Positions 1 through 7,587 of a stretch of DNA of 64,000 nt are shown one piece after another (the stretch's first letter is position 1; each line of letters begins with the position of its first letter). Under the pieces are notes generated by a model. The model was given only the letters and a program-made list of their open reading frames with translations. It did no database searches and had not been told where the DNA came from. A program made the translations under genes and the position numbers. The stretch spans positions 1 through 64,000 of the forward strand of contig JAZLDV010000044.1 of NCBI GenBank assembly GCA_045614925.1, read 5' to 3'. This stretch comes from JAZLDV01 sp045614925 (GTDB lineage: Bacteria; Bacillota_I; Bacilli_A; Erysipelotrichales; Coprobacillaceae).

Positions 1-1
1 T

Positions 2-247
2 GCTATCGCTAGTGGATACTTCAACTTATTAAGATTTGATCCACGTTTAGAAGAAGAAGGTAAAAACCCATTACAATTAGATTCTAAAGAACCTGACTTC
101 TCATTATTCAGAGAATTCTTATTAAGCGAAAACCGTTTTGCTCAATTAACAAAAATTAATCCAGAACATGCTGATGAATTAATGGCTAAATGTGAAAAAG
201 ATGCTATGAAACGTCGTGCTCGTTTAGAAAGAATGGCTAAAGATTAA
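2..247 (+). CDS. nifJ: Pyruvate:ferredoxin (flavodoxin) oxidoreductase, C-terminal end (5' truncated)
   Basis: Only the last 81 residues are in the window; the frame is already open at base 2 and ends in TAA. The tail contains SGYFNLLRFDPRL and GKNPLQLDSKEP, which match the C-terminus of the single-chain PFOR family, where a conserved 'RYNP...GKNPF.LDSKEP' stretch closes the thiamine-diphosphate region. The enzyme oxidises pyruvate to acetyl-CoA and CO2 and reduces ferredoxin, so it marks an anaerobic fermentative metabolism. The catalytic and Fe-S domains lie outside the window. A strong terminator follows at once, so this is the last gene of its unit. Confidence 0.85.
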   Translation, partial: AIASGYFNLLRFDPRLEEEGKNPLQLDSKEPDFSLFREFLLSENRFAQLTKINPEHADELMAKCEKDAMKRRARLERMAKD

Positions 248-256
248 TAAATAAAC

Positions 257-288
257 AAACACCTATCAAATTTTGATAGGTGTTTTTA
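257..288 (+). terminator. Rho-independent terminator after nifJ
   Basis: Perfect 12-bp inverted repeat (259-270 with 272-283, ACACCTATCAAA arm) followed by a T-run. It separates the nifJ unit from the sporulation cassette. Confidence 0.9.
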
Positions 289-289
289 T

Positions 290-323
290 TTCGACGTTTT
301 TTTTAAATGAATTAGTATATAGT
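290..323 (+). promoter_or_regulatory. Candidate Spo0A box and -10 of the spoIIG promoter
   Basis: TTCGACG at 290-296 differs by one base from the reverse-orientation 0A box TTCGACA, and TATAGT at 318-323 resembles a sigma-A -10. The 0A-like site sits where a -35 would be, about 21 bp above the -10. In Bacillus subtilis the spoIIG promoter has the same arrangement: 0A boxes over a badly spaced -35. Site identity is inferred from position and one-mismatch similarity. Confidence 0.4.
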
Positions 324-340
324 TATATAGGGGTGAATCT

Positions 341-1066
341 ATGGAGGTCTATGTAGAAGTCGTTTATATACTTAATTGTATATTATTATTTTTTACATTA
401 GAAATACTCTTTTTCTTGTTAAATTGTCAAATTGATTTAAAAAAACTTTTCCAGTATGTTTTAACCTACAATATATCTCTTGTTTTTTTATATGTAGATC
501 TTATACATGGATTCATCCTTTTTTATTTTTTTATTATTACATTACTGATTTTCAAAAAAGAAGTCTATATATTTTATCCTCTATTTTTATTTATATATGT
601 ATCTATTATAACATTTATAAATCGTATATTACCTTCGTCATATATATTTCAAGGTATACTGCTGGTAGAATCAGTTAATGAAGTATTTTATGGATTAATA
701 ATTATTATGATTATTAGTTTATTTTATTTTTATATTTATTATTGTAAGAATAAATTAAAGGATTTTATAGTGGATGTGGAGTTTGAATCAATTGGGACTA
801 AAGGTCTTATTGATACTGGTCATAATGTATTTTATAAAGGGTATCCAGTAATATTTATTAACAAAAAATATCTTTTACACTATAAAACTGTTGACACTTT
901 AACGGTTAATACTGTTTTAGGTAATGAAACATTAGATATTGTTGTTGTAAAAAATATAAAAATAAATAAGAAAATTATTAGAGAATGTTATGTTGCTTTG
1001 ATTGAAGAATGTGAATTTGACTGCATTATAAATTATGAAACATTGGGAGGTTATTTATGTTTATAA
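341..1066 (+). CDS. spoIIGA: Sigma-E processing peptidase SpoIIGA
   Basis: The 241-aa membrane protein has about five hydrophobic segments in residues 5-135, then a soluble C-terminal domain. That domain carries GLIDTG (Asp158-Thr-Gly), the aspartic-protease signature of SpoIIGA. SpoIIGA is made in the pre-divisional cell, meets SpoIIR from the forespore at the septum, and cleaves the pro-sequence from sigma-E in the mother cell. It is shorter than the roughly 300-aa Bacillus protein. The start follows GGGGTGA with good spacing. Its end overlaps sigE by 10 bases, which suggests translational coupling, and the pairing with sigE confirms the identification despite low sequence conservation. Confidence 0.88.
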   Translation: MEVYVEVVYILNCILLFFTLEILFFLLNCQIDLKKLFQYVLTYNISLVFLYVDLIHGFILFYFFIITLLIFKKEVYIFYPLFLFIYVSIITFINRILPSSYIFQGILLVESVNEVFYGLIIIMIISLFYFYIYYCKNKLKDFIVDVEFESIGTKGLIDTGHNVFYKGYPVIFINKKYLLHYKTVDTLTVNTVLGNETLDIVVVKNIKINKKIIRECYVALIEECEFDCIINYETLGGYLCL

Positions 1067-1749
1067 ATTTATTAAAAAGATTATTTTCTAAAAGAAAATC
1101 GATTTTTTATATAGGAAGAAATGATGTATTAAAAGCTCCTTTAAAACAAAAGGAAGAATCTGAAGCATTGATAAAAATGAAGAATGGTGATTTATCAGCA
1201 AGAGATTTATTAATAGAACATAATTTAAGACTCGTTGTTTATGTTGCTAAAAAATATGATAATATTCCTAATGGTACATTAGAAGATATTATTAGTATAG
1301 GTACTATTGGTTTAGTTAAAGCAGTTAATACTTTTGATGTGGATAAAAATATAAAACTTGCGACATATGCATCGAGATGTATAGAAAATGAAATATTAAT
1401 GTATTTAAGAAAGAACAACAAGACTAGATATGAAATTTCATTAGATGAACCTTTAAAAGTAGACTATGATGGTAATGAACTTTTACTTTCCGATATAGTA
1501 GGTACTGAAAATGAAATAATACAGGATGAAATAAAGCATAATCAGCAAAAAGAAATGTTTTATAATAGTTTAGATTGTTTAAGTAAAAGGGAAAAAGAAA
1601 TACTAGAATTAAGATATGGATTAACAGGAAATGAAGAATTAACACAAAAAGATGTTGCAATATTATTAGGTATATCTCAATCATATATTTCAAGGCTTGA
1701 AAAAAAGATTATAAAAAAATTAAGAAATAAATTAAATTTTGATGAATAA
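1057..1749 (+). CDS. sigE: RNA polymerase sporulation sigma factor sigma-E (pro-form)
   Basis: The 230-aa sigma-70 family factor has region 2 blocks IEHNLRLVVYVAKK and IKLATYASRCIENEILMYLR, linker SLDEPLKVDYDGNELLLSD, and a region 4 helix-turn-helix TQKDVAILLGISQSYISRLE. All are near-identical to sigma-E of endospore formers. Sigma-E directs early mother-cell transcription. Mature sigma-E should begin near Tyr18 (FYIG matches YYIG of Bacillus), leaving a pro-sequence of about 17 residues against 27 in Bacillus. SD GGGAGG precedes the ATG by 6 bases inside the end of spoIIGA, so the two are translated together. Confidence 0.95.
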   Translation: MFINLLKRLFSKRKSIFYIGRNDVLKAPLKQKEESEALIKMKNGDLSARDLLIEHNLRLVVYVAKKYDNIPNGTLEDIISIGTIGLVKAVNTFDVDKNIKLATYASRCIENEILMYLRKNNKTRYEISLDEPLKVDYDGNELLLSDIVGTENEIIQDEIKHNQQKEMFYNSLDCLSKREKEILELRYGLTGNEELTQKDVAILLGISQSYISRLEKKIIKKLRNKLNFDE

Positions 1750-1773
1750 TGTCTAAATAAATAGGTGAGACTT
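1744..1773 (+). promoter_or_regulatory. Candidate sigma-F-type promoter of sigG
   Basis: GAATA (1744-1748), 15 bases, then GGTGAGACTT (1764-1773) fits the sigma-F pattern (GYATA-like -35; GGNNANANT -10). It lies at the sigE stop, just before sigG. In Bacillus subtilis sigG is transcribed from a sigma-F promoter in the same gap, so position and sequence agree. The second base of the -35 (A rather than C/T) departs from consensus. Confidence 0.45.
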
Positions 1774-1792
1774 CTAAAAAGGAGTCATGCTT

Positions 1793-2575
1793 ATGTCAAA
1801 ATACAAAATAGAATTGAATGGTTATTCATTTTATGAACAAAAACAGTTAACTCATTTAGAAACTATGGAATTATTATCGATTTATCAGCAAGATAAAAAT
1901 GAACAAGCAAAAGAAAAACTAATTTATTCAAATTTGAAACTTGTATTATCTTTAGTAGCGAAATATTCGAAAAACAATGACAATATGGAAGATTTGTTTC
2001 AAGTTGGAATAATTGGACTTATAAAAGCTATAGAAAATTTTAATCTATCGTATAATCTTAAATTTTCTACTTATGCAGTTCCTTTGATTTTAGGGGAAAT
2101 AAAAAAATATATTAGAGATAATTCTTCATTAAGAATTCCACGATCATTAAGAGATGTTGCTTATAAGATAATGAACGAAAATGAAGATTATTTAAAAACA
2201 TATAACAAAGATGCAAGTGTTGATGAATTGTCACATCGATTAGGTATAGATCAATATACTATAGTTGAAGCTATATCATCTACAAATCAGATTACATCTT
2301 TATCACAAGAAATACAAAATGATGGGCAAGGAAGCATAGATTTAGAAAGTCAGATTCCTGATTTACACAATAATTATGATCATCTTAATGATATGATTGA
2401 TTTAAAAAATGCTTTAAATAAATTATCAGATTTAGAATATAACATCTTAAATAAACGTTACTATGATGGTAAAACACAAATGGATTTAGCTGAAGAATTA
2501 TCAGTATCACAAGCACAAATATCTAGAATAGAAAAGAGGGCATTATCGAATTTAAAAAAAATAATGAGCATATAG
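1793..2575 (+). CDS. sigG: RNA polymerase sporulation sigma factor sigma-G
   Basis: The 260-aa sigma factor has DLFQVGIIGLIKAIENF and KFSTYAVPLILGEIKKY (region 2), SSLRIPRSLRDVAYK (region 3) and GKTQMDLAEELSVSQAQISR (region 4). Sigma-G drives late forespore genes such as small acid-soluble proteins and germination proteins. The second ATG is chosen: AAAAAGGAG ends 8 bases before it but only 2 before the first, and MSKYKIELNG then lines up with MSRNKVEICG of Bacillus, giving exactly 260 residues. It follows sigE as in other endospore formers and probably has its own forespore promoter as well as read-through. Confidence 0.95.
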   Translation: MSKYKIELNGYSFYEQKQLTHLETMELLSIYQQDKNEQAKEKLIYSNLKLVLSLVAKYSKNNDNMEDLFQVGIIGLIKAIENFNLSYNLKFSTYAVPLILGEIKKYIRDNSSLRIPRSLRDVAYKIMNENEDYLKTYNKDASVDELSHRLGIDQYTIVEAISSTNQITSLSQEIQNDGQGSIDLESQIPDLHNNYDHLNDMIDLKNALNKLSDLEYNILNKRYYDGKTQMDLAEELSVSQAQISRIEKRALSNLKKIMSI

Positions 2576-2592
2576 TAGATGAGGTGAATTAT

Positions 2593-2835
2593 ATGCGTTT
2601 TCTATGTATGCAAAGTAAAGATGTAATTAACATATGTAATGGCAAAAAGGTTGGTTTTGTATCAGATGTTGAAATAGACGTCATGTGCTATAGTATTTTA
2701 GGTATATATGTAGAAAGAAATTGTTATACTAAACTTTTAATGTTTTTTAAAGCACCACCAACAATTTATATTCCTAAAGAGAATATAATGAGCATTGGTG
2801 AAGATGTAATTATAGTGAATATACCTGAAAATTAA
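2593..2835 (+). CDS. ylmC: YlmC/YmxH family PRC-barrel-like sporulation protein
   Basis: This is an 80-aa small beta-rich protein. Residues near 8-35 (DVINICNGKKVGFVSDVEID) match the PRC-barrel fold of the YlmC/YmxH family, which sits next to sigG in many endospore formers. The molecular role is not known. I chose ATG 2593 because GAGGTG ends 6 bases before it; an upstream GTG would use the SD itself as coding sequence. It begins 17 bases after sigG and is probably co-transcribed with it. Confidence 0.75.
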   Translation: MRFLCMQSKDVINICNGKKVGFVSDVEIDVMCYSILGIYVERNCYTKLLMFFKAPPTIYIPKENIMSIGEDVIIVNIPEN

Positions 2836-2865
2836 GATTATCTTCTTTTTTTCGATAAATAATTA

Positions 2866-2874
2866 TGATATAAT
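2866..2874 (+). promoter_or_regulatory. Extended -10 promoter of sepF
   Basis: TGATATAAT, a perfect -10 with the TGN extension, lies 34 bases before the sepF start. No good -35 is present; a T-rich stretch lies about 15-17 bases upstream. Confidence 0.55.
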
Positions 2875-2907
2875 TATTTAGTAGAAATAGTATTATGGAG
2901 GTTATTT

Positions 2908-3354
2908 ATGGCTAATATTAATAAATTAAAAGATTGGTTTTTTGATGATGAACCAGTAAAAGAAGATAAAGTAATTGAATCAGTTGAATTAAATGAAGAA
3001 GTTGAAGAAACTACAAGAACAAGTAGTTTTGAAAAAGCAAAATCTGCAAAAGTAAGTGATGCAGTTAAAGCTTTAAATGCAAATAAAGATAGTCATTTAG
3101 TATTATTTGAACCAAGAGCATATCGTGATTCACAAGAAATTGCTATTTATTTAAAACAAAAGAAAGCGACAGTTGTTAATTTACATCGTTTAAATAGAGA
3201 ATTAAGTAAACGTGTAATTGATTTCTTAAGTGGTGTTATTTTTGCAATTGATGGAGATATCCAACAAATTGGGCCAAGCATTTTCTTATGTACTCCAAAA
3301 AATATCGGAGTAAGCGGAAATATTACAATGGAAGCTTTAGGTAACGAAGAATAA
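2908..3354 (+). CDS. sepF: Cell division protein SepF
   Basis: This 148-aa cytoplasmic protein tethers FtsZ to the membrane and organises FtsZ bundles. The first 50 or so residues are a charged linker; the C-terminal SepF/DUF552 domain is clear from DSQEIAIYLKQKKATVVNLH, KRVIDFLSGVIFAIDGDIQ and GPSIFLCTPKN, all closely matching Bacillus SepF. The SD GGAGG is well spaced. As in Bacillus it lies upstream of ylmH, a DivIVA gene and ileS, but ylmG, normally between sepF and ylmH, is absent. A hairpin with T-run follows. Confidence 0.95.
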   Translation: MANINKLKDWFFDDEPVKEDKVIESVELNEEVEETTRTSSFEKAKSAKVSDAVKALNANKDSHLVLFEPRAYRDSQEIAIYLKQKKATVVNLHRLNRELSKRVIDFLSGVIFAIDGDIQQIGPSIFLCTPKNIGVSGNITMEALGNEE

Positions 3355-3356
3355 TA

Positions 3357-3382
3357 AGTATTAGCTTTGCTAATACTTTCTT
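3357..3382 (+). terminator. Hairpin terminator/attenuator between sepF and ylmH
   Basis: Perfect 9-bp stem (3357-3365 with 3369-3377, AGTATTAGC arm), TTT loop, then a short T-rich tail. It ends only a few bases before the ylmH ATG, so some read-through must supply ylmH. Confidence 0.7.
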
Positions 3383-3386
3383 TTAT

Positions 3387-4136
3387 ATGTTTGAACATTA
3401 TAAAGGTGACGAAGTCTTTGTTAAAAAGATTTTAGATTTCAAAAATCAGGCTGAGTTTAATCAAAGAATTATTCTTACTCCTTTTTATAATCCGCATGAA
3501 CAAGATATTGTTTATAAAGTTATAGGTAATCAATTAAAAGTTGAAAGTCTAGGAGGAATATTAGGTGCAGAAAACCAAAGAATGATTATATGCCCTGATT
3601 TTTATGATTTATATAAAGAAGATTTTGAGATTTCTGTTGTAGAAGTAATATATAATCCTCAATTTGGCAAGTTAAAACATAAAGATGTTTTAGGTGCATT
3701 AATGAATTTAGGAATCAAACGAGAATGTATTGGAGATATATATGATGGAGAACGATTGATATTTGCTTGTACAACACAATCTTATCCATATATTAGAGAT
3801 AATTTAAAACAAATAAAACGATCAAAAATTAATCTTAAAGAAATAACTGAAGAAGTTGAAATAAAAAAAGAAATGATTTCTAAGGTCTTTTTTGTTTCAA
3901 GTATGAGATTAGATAAACTGATTGCTGCTTTTTTTAAGGTGTCTAGACAAAATGCAAGTGAAGCTATTCGTGCAGGACATGTTAAAGTCAATCATAAAGT
4001 TATTGAAGAAGTTGATTATTTGTGTCATAATAACGATGTGATATCTTTTAAGAAACATGGTAGAGTCCAATTAAAAGATGAAAATAAGCAATCTAAACAA
4101 GGTAATTATGTAGTAACAGGACTTTTTTATAAGTGA
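3387..4136 (+). CDS. ylmH: YlmH family S4-domain RNA-binding protein
   Basis: This 249-aa protein starts with FEHYKGDEVFVKKILDF, like YlmH of Bacillus (YQHFRKEE...). It ends in an S4 RNA-binding domain around residues 170-230 (MRLDKLIAAFFKVSRQNASE, GHVKVNHKVIEEVDY). YlmH homologues act on ribosomes and bind peptidyl-tRNA-obstructed 50S subunits; some are linked to cell division. No Shine-Dalgarno is visible before the ATG, which lies nine bases beyond a terminator stem, and no better in-frame start exists. It is followed by the DivIVA-domain gene, whose SD overlaps its stop. Confidence 0.85.
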   Translation: MFEHYKGDEVFVKKILDFKNQAEFNQRIILTPFYNPHEQDIVYKVIGNQLKVESLGGILGAENQRMIICPDFYDLYKEDFEISVVEVIYNPQFGKLKHKDVLGALMNLGIKRECIGDIYDGERLIFACTTQSYPYIRDNLKQIKRSKINLKEITEEVEIKKEMISKVFFVSSMRLDKLIAAFFKVSRQNASEAIRAGHVKVNHKVIEEVDYLCHNNDVISFKKHGRVQLKDENKQSKQGNYVVTGLFYK

Positions 4137-4146
4137 GGTGACTTGA

Positions 4147-4572
4147 ATGAGCGAATTTAATAAACAATTTTTTGGTTATAGTAAAGATGAAGTTAACACT
4201 ATATTAAAAGAACTTCAATTAACAATTGATAAACAGAAAAATACAATTAATGATCTTCAAAGTCAGCTTGGAGCATTAACTGAAGAAAATAATCAATTAA
4301 AAAGTAAAATCGAAGTGAGTGTTAAAACGAATGAAGAGATTACTCGTTTAGCTTTAAAAGAAGCAAGCGAATTAATTGAAAAAGCAAAGAGAAATGCCAA
4401 TATGATTTTAAAGGAATCTATTGAATATGTAAGAGGTTTATCTAAAGACATGGAATCCTTTAAAAAAGAAGCTATTGATTTTAGAACGAATGTAATAAAA
4501 ATGAGTGAAGAAATGCTAGAAACTATTGACAAATCTGAAATTTTCAGTTTAATTAAAGAAGAAGAAAAATAA
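4147..4572 (+). CDS. DivIVA-domain cell division protein
   Basis: This 141-aa, mostly coiled-coil protein has the N-terminal element FNKQFFGYSKDEVNTIL of the DivIVA/GpsB family (residues 3-20), then a heptad-rich segment DKQKNTINDLQSQLGALTEE and a second helical region. DivIVA proteins recognise curved membrane at poles and septa and recruit partners. It is shorter than Bacillus DivIVA (164 aa) and longer than GpsB (about 98). Position after ylmH and before ileS supports a divIVA orthologue. SD GAGGTGA overlaps the ylmH stop. A promoter for the downstream leader probably lies inside its 3' end. Confidence 0.85.
   Translation: MSEFNKQFFGYSKDEVNTILKELQLTIDKQKNTINDLQSQLGALTEENNQLKSKIEVSVKTNEEITRLALKEASELIEKAKRNANMILKESIEYVRGLSKDMESFKKEAIDFRTNVIKMSEEMLETIDKSEIFSLIKEEEK
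4526..4553 (+). promoter_or_regulatory. Candidate promoter of the ileS T-box transcript, inside the upstream CDS
   Basis: TTGACA (4526-4531), 16 bases, TTTAAT (4548-4553). The predicted start near 4560 falls just before the T-box stem I, as expected for a leader RNA. The site lies within the end of the DivIVA-domain gene. Confidence 0.5.
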
Positions 4573-4788
4573 ATACTTTGAAAGAGAAGGTTTATAATGA
4601 ATTCTTAGAGAGAACTTGTGGGTGGTGAAAACAAGGAAGATGAAATTATAAAGGATCACTCTGGAGTAGCATCCTGAAATAGAGTAGGGAGAGCCGTTGA
4701 TCGCGTTAAGATAACAAGTGCATACATTTATAATGTATGAATAAAGGTGGTACCGCGAAATTTCGTCCTTTTTTAAGGACGTTTTTTT
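4562..4788 (+). ncRNA. T-box leader, isoleucine (ATC specifier), upstream of ileS
   Basis: Canonical T-box features: AGAGA bulge (4608-4613), GGTGGTGAAAA apical loop, specifier ATC (4655-4657) directly before ACTCTGGAG, the T-box core AAAGGTGGTACCGCG (4743-4757), then a terminator (stem 4764-4770/4775-4781, T-run). Uncharged tRNA-Ile pairs with the specifier and with the T-box core, stabilises the antiterminator and lets ileS be read. The specifier matches the downstream gene. Confidence 0.95.
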
Positions 4789-4814
4789 ATTTTAGAAGAA
4801 AGGAAAGAACTCAA

Positions 4815-7547
4815 ATGAATTATAAAGACACATTATTAATGCCAAAAACTGAGTTTGAAATGAGAGGGAATTTACCTAAGAAAGAACCTCTTTTTGTTCA
4901 AAGATGGCAAGAAGCTAAAATGTATGAAAAAGTATTAAAACAAAATGAAGGTAATGATAGTTTTGTATTCCATGATGGACCTCCATATGCAAATGGAAAT
5001 ATGCACGTAGGACATATGTTAAACAAAATTATTAAAGACGTTATTTGTCGTTATAAAAACTTACAAGGTTTATATACACCATTTATTCCAGGATGGGATA
5101 CACATGGTTTACCAATTGAAAATGCAATTCAAAAATTAGGTGTAAACAGAAAAGAATTAAGCACTGCTGATTTTAGAAAAAAATGTTATGAATATGCTTT
5201 AAAACAAGTTGAAATCCAAAAAGAACAATGTATTCGTGTTGGTACTTTTGCTGATTACGATAATCCATATGTAACATTATTACCAGAATTCGAAGCAAAT
5301 CAAATTGATGTTTTTGCTAAAATGGCTATGGATGGTTTAATTTATAAAGGATTAAAACCTGTATATTGGTCTCCTTCAAGTGAATCAGCTTTAGCAGAAG
5401 CAGAAGTTGAATATCATGATGTAAAAAGCCCAACTATTTTTGTTAAATTTGCAGTAAAAGATGGAAAAGGAATTTTAGATAATGATACTAGCTTTGTTAT
5501 TTGGACAACTACTCCTTGGACAATCCCAGCAAACTTAGCAATCTGTTTAAATGAATCTTATGATTATGCATTAGTTCAATCTGAAAAAGGTAAATTAATT
5601 GTATTAGAAGAATTAGTAGATTCATTATGGGAAAAATTTGGATTACAAGAAAAAGAAATTTTACAAAGATTTAAAGGTAAAGAATTAGAATTAATTACTT
5701 GTCAACATCCTTTATATGATAGAGAATCATTAATTATTTTAGGTGATCACGTTACTGCTGATGCTGGTACAGGATGTGTACATACTGCACCAGGATTTGG
5801 TATGGACGACTTTATGGTTGGACAAAAATACGGATTAGATGTTTACTGTAATGTAGATGCTCATGGATGTATGATGGAAGACTGTGGAGAATGGTTAGCT
5901 GGTCAATATGTTGAAGATGCAAATAAAACAGTAACTAAAAAATTAGATGAATTAGGAGTTTTATTAAACTTAGAATTCATTACTCATAGTTATCCACATG
6001 ATTGGAGAACAAAAAAACCTATTATCTTTAGAGCAACTGACCAATGGTTCTGTTCAATTGATAAAATCAGAGAAAAATTATTAAATGAAATTGATGGTGT
6101 AAACTGGTTAAATGAATGGGGACATGTAAGAATTTACAACATGATTAGAGATCGTGGTGACTGGTGTATTTCAAGACAAAGACCTGGGGGTGTACCAATT
6201 CCTATCATTTATTGTGAAGATGGAACACCAATTATGGAAAAAGAAGTATTTGAACATATTTCTAAATTATTTAGAGAACGTGGTTCAAATGTTTGGTTTG
6301 AAGAAGATGTAAAATTCTTATTACCTGAAGGATATACAAATGAACATTCTCCAAACGGTGAATTTAGAAAAGAAAAAGATATTATGGATGTTTGGTTTGA
6401 TTCTGGTTCTTCACATACAGGATGTATGAGAGAAAGAGGATATCAATATCCAGTTGATTTATATTTTGAAGGTAGTGACCAATATAGAGGATGGTTTAAC
6501 TCATCATTAATTATTGGAACTGCAGCTCATGGATGTGCTCCATATAAAACAGTATTATCACATGGTTTCGTTTTAGATGGTAAAGGAAACAAAATGTCTA
6601 AGTCTTTAGGAAACACTGTTGATCCAATTAAAGTTGTAAATCAATATGGTGCGGATATTTTAAGATTATGGGCAACATCAGTAGCATATCAATCAGATGT
6701 TCGTATTTCTGATGATATCATGAAACAAATTGCAGAAAACTACAGAAAAATTAGAAATACTATGAGATTCGTATTAGGAAATATTTCTGATTTTAAACAA
6801 AGTGATATTGTAGAAACATCTAAATTAGAAGGTGTAGACCAATACATGTTAGTTAAATTAAATAACTTAGTAAAAGCATATACAGAAGCATATGATAACT
6901 ATGACTTTGCTGAAGTAAATCAATTAATTTTAAATTGCTTCACTAATACATTAAGTGCTTTCTATATGGACTTCACTAAAGATATCTTATATCTAGAAAA
7001 AGCAGATAATTTAAGAAGAAGACAAGTACAAACTGTATTATATCATTATGCAAAAACAATGATGAAATTATTATCTCCTGTATTAGTATTTACTTCAGAA
7101 GAATTACATGATCATTTCCATTGTGATGAAAATAAAGCAGAATCAGTATTCTTAGAACCAAAACCTGAATTATTAGAAGTTGAAAATGCTGATGCAGTTG
7201 AAGCTTATTATGATCGTTTCTTATTATTAAGAAAAGATGTAATGAAATCTACAGAAGATTTAAGAAATGAAAAAGTGATTAAATCTAATATGGAAGCAAA
7301 ATTAACTGTTTGCTTAAAAGATGAATTTAAAGATATGGCAGCATTAGAAAAAGAATTACAACAATTATTTATCGTTGCTAAAGTACAATTAGTTGAAGAT
7401 TCATCTGATTTACAAGAATATGAAACTGCATTTATTAAAGCAGAAAAATTCAATGGTGTACAATGTCCAAGATGCTGGAATTATTTTGAAGAAAGTGAAA
7501 TGGAAGGCGAATTATGCCACCGTTGTCACTCAGTAATGAATGGATAA
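4815..7547 (+). CDS. ileS: Isoleucyl-tRNA synthetase
   Basis: This 910-aa class I synthetase charges tRNA-Ile. Visible motifs are the HIGH box HVGH in PYANGNMHVGHM, the editing-domain stretch WTTTPWTIPANLAI, the KMSKS loop GNKMSKSLGN, and a C-terminal zinc ribbon CPRCWNYF...CHRC typical of the bacterial short form (about 920 aa in Bacillus). The start at 4815 follows AAAGGA; upstream in-frame codons lie in the T-box terminator and are not translated. Expression is controlled by the Ile T-box. A terminator follows. Confidence 0.97.
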   Translation: MNYKDTLLMPKTEFEMRGNLPKKEPLFVQRWQEAKMYEKVLKQNEGNDSFVFHDGPPYANGNMHVGHMLNKIIKDVICRYKNLQGLYTPFIPGWDTHGLPIENAIQKLGVNRKELSTADFRKKCYEYALKQVEIQKEQCIRVGTFADYDNPYVTLLPEFEANQIDVFAKMAMDGLIYKGLKPVYWSPSSESALAEAEVEYHDVKSPTIFVKFAVKDGKGILDNDTSFVIWTTTPWTIPANLAICLNESYDYALVQSEKGKLIVLEELVDSLWEKFGLQEKEILQRFKGKELELITCQHPLYDRESLIILGDHVTADAGTGCVHTAPGFGMDDFMVGQKYGLDVYCNVDAHGCMMEDCGEWLAGQYVEDANKTVTKKLDELGVLLNLEFITHSYPHDWRTKKPIIFRATDQWFCSIDKIREKLLNEIDGVNWLNEWGHVRIYNMIRDRGDWCISRQRPGGVPIPIIYCEDGTPIMEKEVFEHISKLFRERGSNVWFEEDVKFLLPEGYTNEHSPNGEFRKEKDIMDVWFDSGSSHTGCMRERGYQYPVDLYFEGSDQYRGWFNSSLIIGTAAHGCAPYKTVLSHGFVLDGKGNKMSKSLGNTVDPIKVVNQYGADILRLWATSVAYQSDVRISDDIMKQIAENYRKIRNTMRFVLGNISDFKQSDIVETSKLEGVDQYMLVKLNNLVKAYTEAYDNYDFAEVNQLILNCFTNTLSAFYMDFTKDILYLEKADNLRRRQVQTVLYHYAKTMMKLLSPVLVFTSEELHDHFHCDENKAESVFLEPKPELLEVENADAVEAYYDRFLLLRKDVMKSTEDLRNEKVIKSNMEAKLTVCLKDEFKDMAALEKELQQLFIVAKVQLVEDSSDLQEYETAFIKAEKFNGVQCPRCWNYFEESEMEGELCHRCHSVMNG

Positions 7548-7553
7548 AAAATA

Positions 7554-7580
7554 AGAAATGGCTTTTAGCCATTTCTTTTT
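7554..7580 (+). terminator. Terminator after ileS
   Basis: Perfect 10-bp stem (7554-7563 with 7567-7576, AGAAATGGCT arm), 3-base loop, T5 tail. Confidence 0.9.
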
Positions 7581-7587
7581 AATAATT

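Noticed and set aside
1424..1693. Reverse-strand ORF of 89 codons inside sigE (and comparable ORFs within htpG, ileS, copA and other genes)
   Set aside because: These are antisense shadows of conserved genes, with no SD, no promoter and no recognisable product.
4737..4814. Upstream extension of IleS (and similarly of MetN from 31557 and TyrS from 58847)
   Set aside because: The extra codons lie in the T-box core and terminator; the true starts have an SD and match family lengths.
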